Below are positions 1 through 5,301 of a DNA stretch of 8,459 nucleotides, piece after piece. The position numbers and the translations under genes were made by a program. Each line of letters starts with the position of its first letter. The stretch's first letter is position 1. Below the pieces are notes generated by a model. It saw only the letters and a program-made list of their open reading frames with translations. It made no database searches and had not been told where the DNA came from. Source of the stretch: Rhodoferax sp. (GTDB taxonomy: Bacteria; Pseudomonadota; Gammaproteobacteria; Burkholderiales; Burkholderiaceae_C); the NCBI GenBank assembly GCA_018882485.1, contig VERU01000088.1, positions 1 to 8,459 on the forward strand. The letters are read 5' to 3'.

Positions 1-360
1 GGTCAGCACCAGCTGCTGCCGGGTGACCGGCTGTCGCATCGGTGGATCGGCATCCACCAGATGGATGCGCAGGCCGTTGGGTGCCGTCAGCAGGCGGTGT
101 CCGTCGCCAGGGGGGGTGTCGCAGAGCAGGTAGAGGTCGCTGGCGCCGCCGCTGGCCCCCTGCTGCAGGCGCAAGGAGACGCCGTGCGCCGAAACCATGG
201 CGACATTCGGGTTGTCGGCCGGGAAGATGGCATCGACCTGGAATCCCAGCTCGCGCTGCAGGAAGGCCAGGGTCGGCTCCAGCGGCGTGCAGGCCACCAG
301 GACCTGGGCATGGCGCACGCCGGCGCCGGCAATCGGTGAAGAGGAGGTCGGTGCGCTCAT
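1..360 (-). CDS. VOC (glyoxalase-fold) domain protein, N-terminal part, possibly a VOC-cupin fusion
   Basis: This minus-strand frame is open for 120 codons from the ATG at 360 to the window edge, with no stop, so the gene is 3'-truncated. The N-terminal ~14 residues are low-complexity (MSAPTSSSPIAGAG). Next comes a segment typical of the vicinal-oxygen-chelate fold: HAQVLVACTPLEPTLAFLQRE, then LGFQVDAIFPADNPNVAMVS and later LTAPNGLRIHLVDADPP. The pattern is strand, helix with 'FLQRELGF', then two strands. From memory, Burkholderiales proteins with this start often continue into a cupin domain (about 300 aa in all); that part lies outside the window, so the fusion is inferred. The substrate is unknown. 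No strong Shine-Dalgarno precedes 360. The gene lies downstream of the regulator gene, same strand, after a 150-bp gap that holds its own candidate promoter (445-487). The first domain is fairly clear; the specific role is not. Confidence 0.7.
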   Translation of the reverse strand, partial: MSAPTSSSPIAGAGVRHAQVLVACTPLEPTLAFLQRELGFQVDAIFPADNPNVAMVSAHGVSLRLQQGASGGASDLYLLCDTPPGDGHRLLTAPNGLRIHLVDADPPMRQPVTRQQLVLT

Positions 361-444
361 GGCGGATTGGGGTAGACAGGCGGTCGGTGGATGGAAAGGC
401 GGCGTGGATAGGGCGGCGCCGTCCGGGCCGGGCAGCCGGGTGCA

Positions 445-487
445 AGCTTAGCCGCCTTGCCGCGGCGCGACTGTCAAGTTCTTTACA
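445..487 (-). promoter_or_regulatory. Candidate CRP/FNR-type activated promoter for the VOC gene
   Basis: Read on the minus strand, 487 to 472 is TGTAAAGAACTTGACA, an imperfect dyad (TGTAAAG / CTTGACA, 6 of 7 positions paired around a 2-nt centre). Exactly 21 nt further lies TAAGCT (450-445), matching the -10 consensus at its key first, second and last positions. The dyad differs from the site at 1289-1304 at only 2 of 16 positions. The 3' half also contains a consensus-like TTGACA, but no good -10 box is seen 17 nt after it, which favours activator-dependent use. The predicted transcript start is near 438, giving a leader of about 78 nt. Confidence 0.6.
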
Positions 488-510
488 AGCGGTGTGCGGT
501 GTCGAAAAAA

Positions 511-1230
511 TCAGCTGCGCGCGAGGGCCTCGAGCCGGGCCCGATCGACGATGACCACCAGACGCCCGGCCCGGGTGATGACCTGCTCGCGTTCCAGGGC
601 GGTGAAGATGTGCGACACGCTCACCCGCGACAGGCCGCAGATGCTGCCCATTTCCTGCTGCGTGAAGGTGATCGTGATCACCGAACCCGCGCGGTGCGGC
701 GCACCGTAGCTGTTGACCAGATCGAGCAGGTGCAGGCAGACGCGGCGCCGGCTCGAGTTGGCTCCCTGCACGGCCACATGACGCAGCAGGATGCGAAAGC
801 GCATGCCGGCCAGCGTCCGGTGTTGCGCGCCCAGGGCCGGCTGCTCGGCCAGCAGGCCCAGCAGCCGGCCGGAGGGAACCGCTGCGACTTCGGCGTCGGT
901 GGCGGCCACGGCCGAGACCGCATAGTGCGCGCTGGCCGGCAGGGCACAGTCGCCCACCAGGCCGTTGCGTCCCAGAATCATCAGGTGGCGTTCCTTGCCG
1001 TCGTAGCCGAAGGAGGTCAGCCGCACCCGGCCTTCCAGGATCAGGAACACCGAATCGGCGGCTTCGCCTTCGAGAAACAGGGTCTCGTCCTTGACGAGAC
1101 GCCGGTGCCTCGCGCCCCCCAGAACCGGGCTCCAGTCGAGTTTCAGGTCGGTGAGCCAGGCCGACACCATGTCCGACCGTACCGGCGTGGTCGGACCGGT
1201 GGCATGCAGCACAGTCGGCGTGGCGATCAT
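511..1230 (-). CDS. CRP/FNR-family transcriptional regulator
   Basis: A 239-aa protein with the two-domain CRP/FNR layout. The N-terminal cyclic-nucleotide-binding-like beta-roll spans about residues 40-130 (LVKDETLFLEGEAADSVFLI, later GRNGLVGD). A linking helix follows, then a winged helix-turn-helix (about 165-230) with FTQQEMGSICGLSRVSVSHI as the HTH. The recognition helix has Arg202-Val203 and His207 where E. coli CRP has Arg180-Glu181 and Arg185. The phosphate-binding motif of CRP (GE..., RS) is degraded to GDCALPASAHYAVS without the Arg, so cAMP binding is doubtful. There is no N-terminal cysteine cluster as in FNR. The effector is unknown. The ATG at 1230 is chosen as the longest start before the divergent promoter region; the in-frame ATG at 1170 (219 aa) also fits the family and neither has a clear ribosome-binding site. 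The gene is divergent from the hydrolase and probably controls the three TGTAAAG sites in this window. Confidence 0.9.
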   Translation of the reverse strand: MIATPTVLHATGPTTPVRSDMVSAWLTDLKLDWSPVLGGARHRRLVKDETLFLEGEAADSVFLILEGRVRLTSFGYDGKERHLMILGRNGLVGDCALPASAHYAVSAVAATDAEVAAVPSGRLLGLLAEQPALGAQHRTLAGMRFRILLRHVAVQGANSSRRRVCLHLLDLVNSYGAPHRAGSVITITFTQQEMGSICGLSRVSVSHIFTALEREQVITRAGRLVVIVDRARLEALARS

Positions 1231-1239
1231 GGCGGTCCC

Positions 1240-1245
1240 AGTGTA
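1240..1245 (-). promoter_or_regulatory. Weak candidate -10 box for the regulator gene
   Basis: On the minus strand, 1245 to 1240 reads TACACT, 4 of 6 with the consensus. There is no convincing -35 box. Transcription would start near 1233, only about 3 nt before the ATG at 1230 but about 63 nt before the alternative ATG at 1170. The dyad at 1289-1304 would then be centred about 63 bp upstream, close to the -61.5 position used for class I activation by CRP. The signal is weak and is listed mainly because it bears on start choice and autoregulation. Confidence 0.25.
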
Positions 1246-1288
1246 GCGGTCGATCCGGATCCTGGTCGGGCGGAAATTGGGGCATTGC

Positions 1289-1331
1289 TGTAAAGCAGTT
1301 GACATACGCATCCGGCCGCAGCCCGTAGCAT
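1289..1331 (+). promoter_or_regulatory. Candidate CRP/FNR-type activated promoter for the DUF2817 hydrolase
   Basis: The dyad TGTAAAGCAGTTGACA (1289-1304) is followed after 21 nt by TAGCAT (1326-1331), 4 of 6 with the -10 consensus. Its centre falls about 41.5 bp before a predicted start near 1338. The site lies between the regulator (start 1230) and the hydrolase, so it could serve both divergent genes. If this -10 is right, the upstream ATG at 1330 lies inside the promoter and cannot be translated from this transcript, which supports the hydrolase start at 1366. Confidence 0.6.
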
Positions 1332-1365
1332 GCCCGCTTTCCCAGCCCACCACCCGACCTTGCCC

Positions 1366-2394
1366 ATGGACCGCATTGCCGACTGCTTTTCCGACACCTA
1401 CTCCGAGGCCCGGGCCAAGTTCCTGGATGCCGTGCGAACCGGCGGCGCCCGCCTGCTGTCCAGCCATGTGAATCCTGCCAAGGGCCCCGGGGGGGAAGAT
1501 TGCGTGACCGACGTGGCCTGGATCGGCCCCGACGATGCCAGCAAGCTGCTGATCCTGGTTTCCGGCACCCACGGCGCCGAGGGCTATGCCGGGTCGGGAT
1601 GCCATGTGGCCTGGTTGCGCGATGGCTGGTTCGCGCGGGCGGCTGCGCGCGACACCGCGGTGCTGCTCATCCATGCCATGAATCCCCACGGATTCGCCTG
1701 GGGCCGGCGGGTCAACGAGGACAACATCGACCTGAACCGCAATTTCGTCAATTTCAGCCAGCCGCTGCCGGCCAACCCCGATTACGAGGCGCTGGCGGCG
1801 CACATCGATCCGTCCGACTGGTCCGAGCCTGCGCTGGGCGCGCACAACCGGGCCATCGCGCAGTTTCTGGGGCGCGATACCCACGATGTCATGTGCAAGG
1901 CGATCCATGGCGGTCAGTATGTCAATCCGCGTGGCGTGTTCTTCGGCGGTACCGGCCCGGCCTGGTCGAACCGGCTGTTTCGGGAGATCGTGGCCCGACA
2001 TGCGGCCCGGGCTACCCGGCACGTGGCGATCATCGATTACCACACGGGCGGCGGGGTCTGGGGTTACTGCGACCTGTTCATCGACGACGACCTGGCCGGT
2101 CGTCCCACCCGCAACTGGTTTTCCCAGGTCACCGTCATCGCCGAGGATAAAGCCGCCCACGGCAAGAATGCGCAATCGGAGACGCCTGGCAACCTGTTTT
2201 ATGCGCTTCCCGGCATCCTGCCGGGGCGTGCGCTGACGCTGTGCCTGGTCGAATTGCGGACCGGCGAGGCCGGGGGGCACGATGCGGTACGGGCCGAGAA
2301 CTGGCTGTTCCAGCATGGCGACCCGGATTCCGCCATGGGGCTGGCCTTGCGGGCCCGCATGCGCGAGCGTTTCTATCCGGCGCGGCGCGAGTAG
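1366..2394 (+). CDS. DUF2817 / M14-like zinc-dependent hydrolase
   Basis: A 342-aa protein of the DUF2817 family, related to zinc carboxypeptidases (M14) and to the succinylglutamate desuccinylase/aspartoacylase group. Such enzymes cleave a peptide or N-acyl amide bond. Visible motifs, in order: GTHGAEGYAGSG (67-78, with His69 and Glu72 as likely zinc ligands), HAMNPHGFAWGRRVNEDN then IDLNRNF (103-127, substrate-carboxylate region), DYHTGGG (224-230, third zinc ligand His226) and LVELRTG (294-300, Glu296 the likely catalytic base). All key residues are present, so it should be active. There is no signal peptide, so it is probably cytoplasmic. An upstream in-frame ATG at 1330 exists, but the family's usual N-terminus (FSDTYSEARAKFLDA) begins 7 residues after Met 1366, and the predicted promoter overlaps 1330. 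No Shine-Dalgarno is visible at either. It sits beside a peptide ABC importer, suggesting it processes the imported compound. Confidence 0.88.
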   Translation: MDRIADCFSDTYSEARAKFLDAVRTGGARLLSSHVNPAKGPGGEDCVTDVAWIGPDDASKLLILVSGTHGAEGYAGSGCHVAWLRDGWFARAAARDTAVLLIHAMNPHGFAWGRRVNEDNIDLNRNFVNFSQPLPANPDYEALAAHIDPSDWSEPALGAHNRAIAQFLGRDTHDVMCKAIHGGQYVNPRGVFFGGTGPAWSNRLFREIVARHAARATRHVAIIDYHTGGGVWGYCDLFIDDDLAGRPTRNWFSQVTVIAEDKAAHGKNAQSETPGNLFYALPGILPGRALTLCLVELRTGEAGGHDAVRAENWLFQHGDPDSAMGLALRARMRERFYPARRE

Positions 2395-2465
2395 CGGGTG
2401 ATGGCGGCCTACCAGTCGAATGCGATGCTGACCGAGGCCTTGTGCGGGCTTTCCGCGCTGTGACT

Positions 2466-2498
2466 CCCGTGATCTCCCTCACAAGGGTTTTCACCGGG
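2466..2498 (+). other. Imperfect stem-loop after the hydrolase gene
   Basis: CCCGTGA (2466-2472) pairs with TCA and CGGG (2491-2493, 2495-2498) with one bulged C at 2494. Inside it, CCCT (2476-2479) pairs with AGGG (2484-2487) over a 4-nt loop. A run of four T (2488-2491) follows the inner stem, but no T-run follows the outer stem. It may end or stabilise the hydrolase transcript just before the importer promoter. As an intrinsic terminator it is weak. Confidence 0.3.
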
Positions 2499-2515
2499 TA
2501 GGGATGTCGCCCGAA

Positions 2516-2558
2516 TGTAAAGCGACTTACATCCCCGGGCGGCGCGGGCCGCTACGAT
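2516..2558 (+). promoter_or_regulatory. Candidate CRP/FNR-type activated promoter for the ABC importer operon
   Basis: TGTAAAGCGACTTACA (2516-2531) contains the perfect inverted repeat ATGTAA-N6-TTACAT (2515-2532), the most symmetric of the three dyads. After 21 nt comes TACGAT (2553-2558), 4 of 6 with the -10 consensus. The predicted start is near 2565, leaving a leader of about 95 nt before the ATG at 2660. Dyad sequence, orientation and spacing to the -10 box match the sites at 445-487 and 1289-1331, so the same regulator is expected. Confidence 0.65.
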
Positions 2559-2574
2559 CCGGGCTCGCGAGGCG

Positions 2575-2614
2575 GGCCTTGCGAGAGGCCGGCCGTTGCG
2601 CCGGCGCCCGGCGC
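2575..2614 (+). other. Two stem-loops in the importer operon leader
   Basis: GGCCT (2575-2579) pairs perfectly with AGGCC (2586-2590) over a 6-nt loop. GCGCCGG (2598-2604) pairs perfectly with CCGGCGC (2608-2614) over a 3-nt loop. Both lie between the predicted transcript start (near 2565) and the ribosome-binding site (2648). No T-run follows, so they are not classical terminators. They could protect the 5' end of the mRNA or simply reflect high GC. Confidence 0.35.
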
Positions 2615-2647
2615 CCTGCGAACGATTACCCGCTGTTCTTCCATCTC

Positions 2648-2653
2648 AAGGAG
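2648..2653 (+). promoter_or_regulatory. Ribosome-binding site of the binding-protein gene
   Basis: AAGGAG lies 6 nt before ATG 2660. It is the best Shine-Dalgarno in the window and fixes the start inside a frame that is open further upstream (from 2504). The strength fits the high expression usual for binding proteins. Confidence 0.85.
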
Positions 2654-2659
2654 AGTTCG

Positions 2660-4234
2660 ATGTCCAAGCCCCTTCGTGCCCTGCGCGCCATCGGCATGGC
2701 GCTGACCGCCGCCGCCGTCATGGCGGGTCCGGTGCTCGCCCAGGATCTCAAGCTGGCGATGAGCAGCCCGCCCAGTTCCATGGATCCCCATTTCCAGAAC
2801 ATCACCACCAATGCCAATGTGGTGGAGCACATGTTCGAGCCGCTGGTGATGCGCTCGGCCGCCGGCAAGCTGGCGCCGGGTCTGGCCGAATCCTGGACCC
2901 TCATCGACAACCTGACCTGGGAGTTCAAGATCCGCCGCGGCGCCCGCTTCAGTGACGGCAGCCCGGTGACCGCCGAAGATGTGGTGTATTCGCTGGACCG
3001 TCCGGCCAATATCAAGAACAGCCCCGCCAGCTTCACCCAGTACACCAAGGCCATCTCGGCCAAGAAGGTGGTGGACGCCGGCACCGTGCGCCTGACCACA
3101 GCGGTGCCCACGCCGCTGCTGCCGGACGATCTGGTGCAGGTCATCATCGTCAGCAAGAAGGCCACCGAGGGGCTGGCCAGCGATGACTTCGCCAGCGGCC
3201 GGGGCATGGTCGGCTCCGGCCCCTACAAGTTCGTGCGGTTCCTGCGCGACGACCGGGTCGAGATGGCCCGCAACGAGCATTACAACGGCCCCAACAAGAC
3301 CCCCTGGGCCACGACCACCATCCGTTTCATCGCCAACCCGTCGACCCGGCTGGCGGCCCTGCTGGCCGGCGATGTGCAGGCCATCGAGAACGTGCCCACA
3401 CCCGACCTTGCCCGGGTCCGTGCCGATGCCAATCTGCGCCTGGTGACCGCCACTTCGCAGCGCATGGTGTTCATGTTTGCCGACTGGCGCGACAAGTCGC
3501 CGTTCGTCACGGACAAGAGCGGTGCGGTGCTGGCGACCAATCCACTCAAGGACGTGCGGGTGCGGCGGGCCCTCTCCATGGCGATCAACCGCGACGCGAT
3601 CCGTGACCGGGTCATGGAGGGGCTGTCCGAGACCACGGAGAACCTGGTACTGCCCGGCACACCGGGATATGTGGACTCGCTGATGCCCGTCAAGTTCGAT
3701 CCTGACGGCGCGCGCAAGCTGCTGGGCGAGGCCGGGTACCCCAACGGCTTCGGCCTCACCCTGCACGGGCCCAACAACCGGCTCATCAACGACGAGAAGA
3801 TCGCCCAGACCGTGGCGCAGATGTTCACCCGCGTCGGGGTCGACACCAAGGTGGAGACCATGCCCATGGCGGTGTATGCCCCCCGTGGCGCCAAGTACGA
3901 GTTCTCGGTCGCGCTGATCGCCTGGGGCAACAGCGTCGACCTGTCGTCGCCGATCCGGGCCCTGATCGCCTGCGAGAACCCGGCCAAGGGCATGGGCGTG
4001 GTCAACTGGGCCAAGTACTGCAACCCGAAGCTCGACGAGTTGCTGCTCAAGGCCGACAACATGGACCCGCTGGTGCGTGCCCGCATCCTGCGCGAGGCGG
4101 CCGGCATCATCAGCCGGGATGTCGCGCTGATTCCCCTGCATTTCCAGGTGTCGACCTGGGCCGTGCGCAAGGGGCTGACGTACCAGGGGCGTGGCGATGA
4201 ACGCACCTACGCCTTCAACATCAAGCCCCAGTGA
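2660..4234 (+). CDS. Peptide-type ABC transporter periplasmic substrate-binding protein (SBP_bac_5)
   Basis: A 524-aa extracytoplasmic solute-binding protein of family 5 (DppA/OppA-like), which delivers ligand to the permeases encoded next. A Sec signal peptide is clear: basic start (MSKPLRALR), hydrophobic core ALTAAAVMAGPV and cleavage after Ala27 (VLA|QD). There is no lipobox cysteine, so the protein is soluble in the periplasm. Family hallmarks are LAPGLAESWTLIDNLTWEFK (71-90), GARFSDGSPVTAEDVVYSL (94-112), GSGPYKF, then DVRVRRALSMAINRDAI and ARKLLGEAGYPNGFGLTLHG. Length fits the family. The start at 2660 is set by AAGGAG and the signal peptide. Ligand type is not predictable: the family also carries opines, glutathione, nickel chelates and other compounds besides peptides. 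It is the first gene of the operon, behind the promoter at 2516-2558. A GC-only hairpin in the 84-nt gap to the first permease may keep its mRNA more abundant than that of the downstream genes. Confidence 0.95.
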   Translation: MSKPLRALRAIGMALTAAAVMAGPVLAQDLKLAMSSPPSSMDPHFQNITTNANVVEHMFEPLVMRSAAGKLAPGLAESWTLIDNLTWEFKIRRGARFSDGSPVTAEDVVYSLDRPANIKNSPASFTQYTKAISAKKVVDAGTVRLTTAVPTPLLPDDLVQVIIVSKKATEGLASDDFASGRGMVGSGPYKFVRFLRDDRVEMARNEHYNGPNKTPWATTTIRFIANPSTRLAALLAGDVQAIENVPTPDLARVRADANLRLVTATSQRMVFMFADWRDKSPFVTDKSGAVLATNPLKDVRVRRALSMAINRDAIRDRVMEGLSETTENLVLPGTPGYVDSLMPVKFDPDGARKLLGEAGYPNGFGLTLHGPNNRLINDEKIAQTVAQMFTRVGVDTKVETMPMAVYAPRGAKYEFSVALIAWGNSVDLSSPIRALIACENPAKGMGVVNWAKYCNPKLDELLLKADNMDPLVRARILREAAGIISRDVALIPLHFQVSTWAVRKGLTYQGRGDERTYAFNIKPQ

Positions 4235-4261
4235 CATCCTGAAGCCCGCGCCCGAGCCTGC

Positions 4262-4280
4262 CGCGGCCGTCCAGGCCGCG
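4262..4280 (+). other. Intercistronic stem-loop between binding-protein and permease genes
   Basis: CGCGGCC (4262-4268) and GGCCGCG (4274-4280) form a perfect 7-bp, all-GC stem with a 5-nt loop, followed by more GC-rich sequence and no T-run. It sits in the only sizeable gap of the importer operon, just after the binding-protein stop. Hairpins at this spot are known in other importer operons (for example malE-malF) to protect the upstream mRNA and give excess binding protein. The same role here is inferred. Confidence 0.5.
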
Positions 4281-4318
4281 CGGGCCGCCGCGCCGGCTCC
4301 CCAACCGCTTCCCGTTCC

Positions 4319-5299
4319 GTGACGGCCTTTGTCATTCGGCGGCTGATCCAGAGCCTGCTGGTCCTGCTGGCCATGTCCCTGCTGGTGTTTGTGGGGGTGT
4401 ACGCCATCGGCAATCCGGTCGACATCCTGATCCATCCGGAGGCCACGCAGGCCGAACGCGCGGCGACCATCGCCGCCTTCGGTCTGGACAAGCCCCTGTG
4501 GGTGCAGTACGGCCTGTTCCTCAAGGGCGCGCTGGTGGGCGACCTGGGCCGTTCCTTCGCGTATTCGACGCCAGCGCTCACCCTGATCGCGCAGCGCCTG
4601 CCCGCCACGCTGGAGCTGGCGGTGGTCGCCATGCTGGTGTCGGTGCTGCTGGGCATCCCGCTGGGCCTGTGGGCCGGGCTGCGCCGTGACGGCGTGGCCG
4701 GGCGGGCCATCATGGGCTTCTCGATCCTGGGCTTTTCGCTGCCCACCTTCTGGGTCGGGCTGATGCTCATCATGCTGTTTTCGGTGCAACTCGGCTGGCT
4801 GCCTTCCAGCGGGCGCGGGCAGACGGTGGCGGTCTGGGGTGTGCCGCTCAGCGTGTTCACGCTCGACGGTCTGCGTCACCTCGTCCTGCCGGCCCTGAAC
4901 CTGTCGCTGTTCAACATCGCCCTGGTGATCCGCCTGACCCATTCGGGCACCCAGGAAGCCGTGCTGCAGGACTATGTCCGGTTCGCCCGCGCCAAGGGTC
5001 TGGCCAACCGCCGCATCGTGGGCGTGCACGTGCTCAAGAACATCCTGATTCCCATCGTGACGGTGCTCGCGCTGCAGTTCGGTGCCCTGATCGCCTTTGC
5101 CATCGTGACCGAGTCCATCTTCGCCTGGCCCGGCATCGGCAAGCTCATCATCGATTCCATCCGGGTGCTCGACCGGCCGGTGGTCGTGGCCTACCTGCTG
5201 ATGACCGTTGCCCTGTTCATCGTGCTCAACCTGGTGGTGGACATCGCCTATTCGCTGCTGGATCCGAGAGTCCGGCTGTCCGAGCCGAGGGGCGCCTGA
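4319..5299 (+). CDS. ABC transporter permease, DppB/OppB type
   Basis: A 326-aa inner-membrane permease, one half of the translocation channel. It starts with the typical TAFVIRRLIQSLLVLLAMSL first membrane helix, followed by a periplasmic loop (about 30-95) and five more helices (about 98-120, 132-158, 186-206, 240-266, 288-311). The cytoplasmic EAA loop that docks on the ATPase is at 213-241 (EAVLQDYVRFARAKGLANRR). The C-terminus YSLLDPRVRL is characteristic of DppB-like proteins. The start is GTG 4319: no ATG, GTG or TTG lies in frame between the preceding stop (4232-4234) and it, and a later start would cut the first helix. No Shine-Dalgarno is visible, so initiation may be weak. It pairs with the permease that begins 2 nt after its stop. 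Confidence 0.93.
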   Translation: MTAFVIRRLIQSLLVLLAMSLLVFVGVYAIGNPVDILIHPEATQAERAATIAAFGLDKPLWVQYGLFLKGALVGDLGRSFAYSTPALTLIAQRLPATLELAVVAMLVSVLLGIPLGLWAGLRRDGVAGRAIMGFSILGFSLPTFWVGLMLIMLFSVQLGWLPSSGRGQTVAVWGVPLSVFTLDGLRHLVLPALNLSLFNIALVIRLTHSGTQEAVLQDYVRFARAKGLANRRIVGVHVLKNILIPIVTVLALQFGALIAFAIVTESIFAWPGIGKLIIDSIRVLDRPVVVAYLLMTVALFIVLNLVVDIAYSLLDPRVRLSEPRGA

Positions 5300-5301
5300 C
5301 C

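Noticed and set aside
472..477. TTGACA on the minus strand (and at 1299-1304 on plus) as an ordinary sigma-70 -35 box.
   Set aside because: No acceptable -10 box lies 16-18 nt downstream at either place; the hexamers are better explained as the second half of the 16-bp dyad.
505..545. T6 run on the minus strand right after the regulator stop as an intrinsic terminator.
   Set aside because: The preceding stem (CGAG/CTCG inside the coding end) is only 4 bp and 11 nt away from the T-run; too weak to call.
457..1293. A 278-codon plus-strand open frame opposite the regulator.
   Set aside because: It is a shadow of the regulator gene, with no recognisable domain and skewed composition.
1231..2316. 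Upstream extension of the regulator frame to 601 codons on the minus strand.
   Set aside because: The extension is antisense to the hydrolase and shows no domain; CRP/FNR proteins are about 210-250 aa, matching a start at 1230 or 1170.
2398..2463. Small plus-strand frame of about 20 codons after the hydrolase (MAAYQSNAMLTEALCGLSAL).
   Set aside because: No ribosome-binding site, no recognised family and too short to distinguish from chance.
2504..2659. Start of the binding protein at ATG 2504.
   Set aside because: It would precede the promoter and place 52 unlikely residues before a textbook signal peptide; AAGGAG and the signal peptide support 2660.
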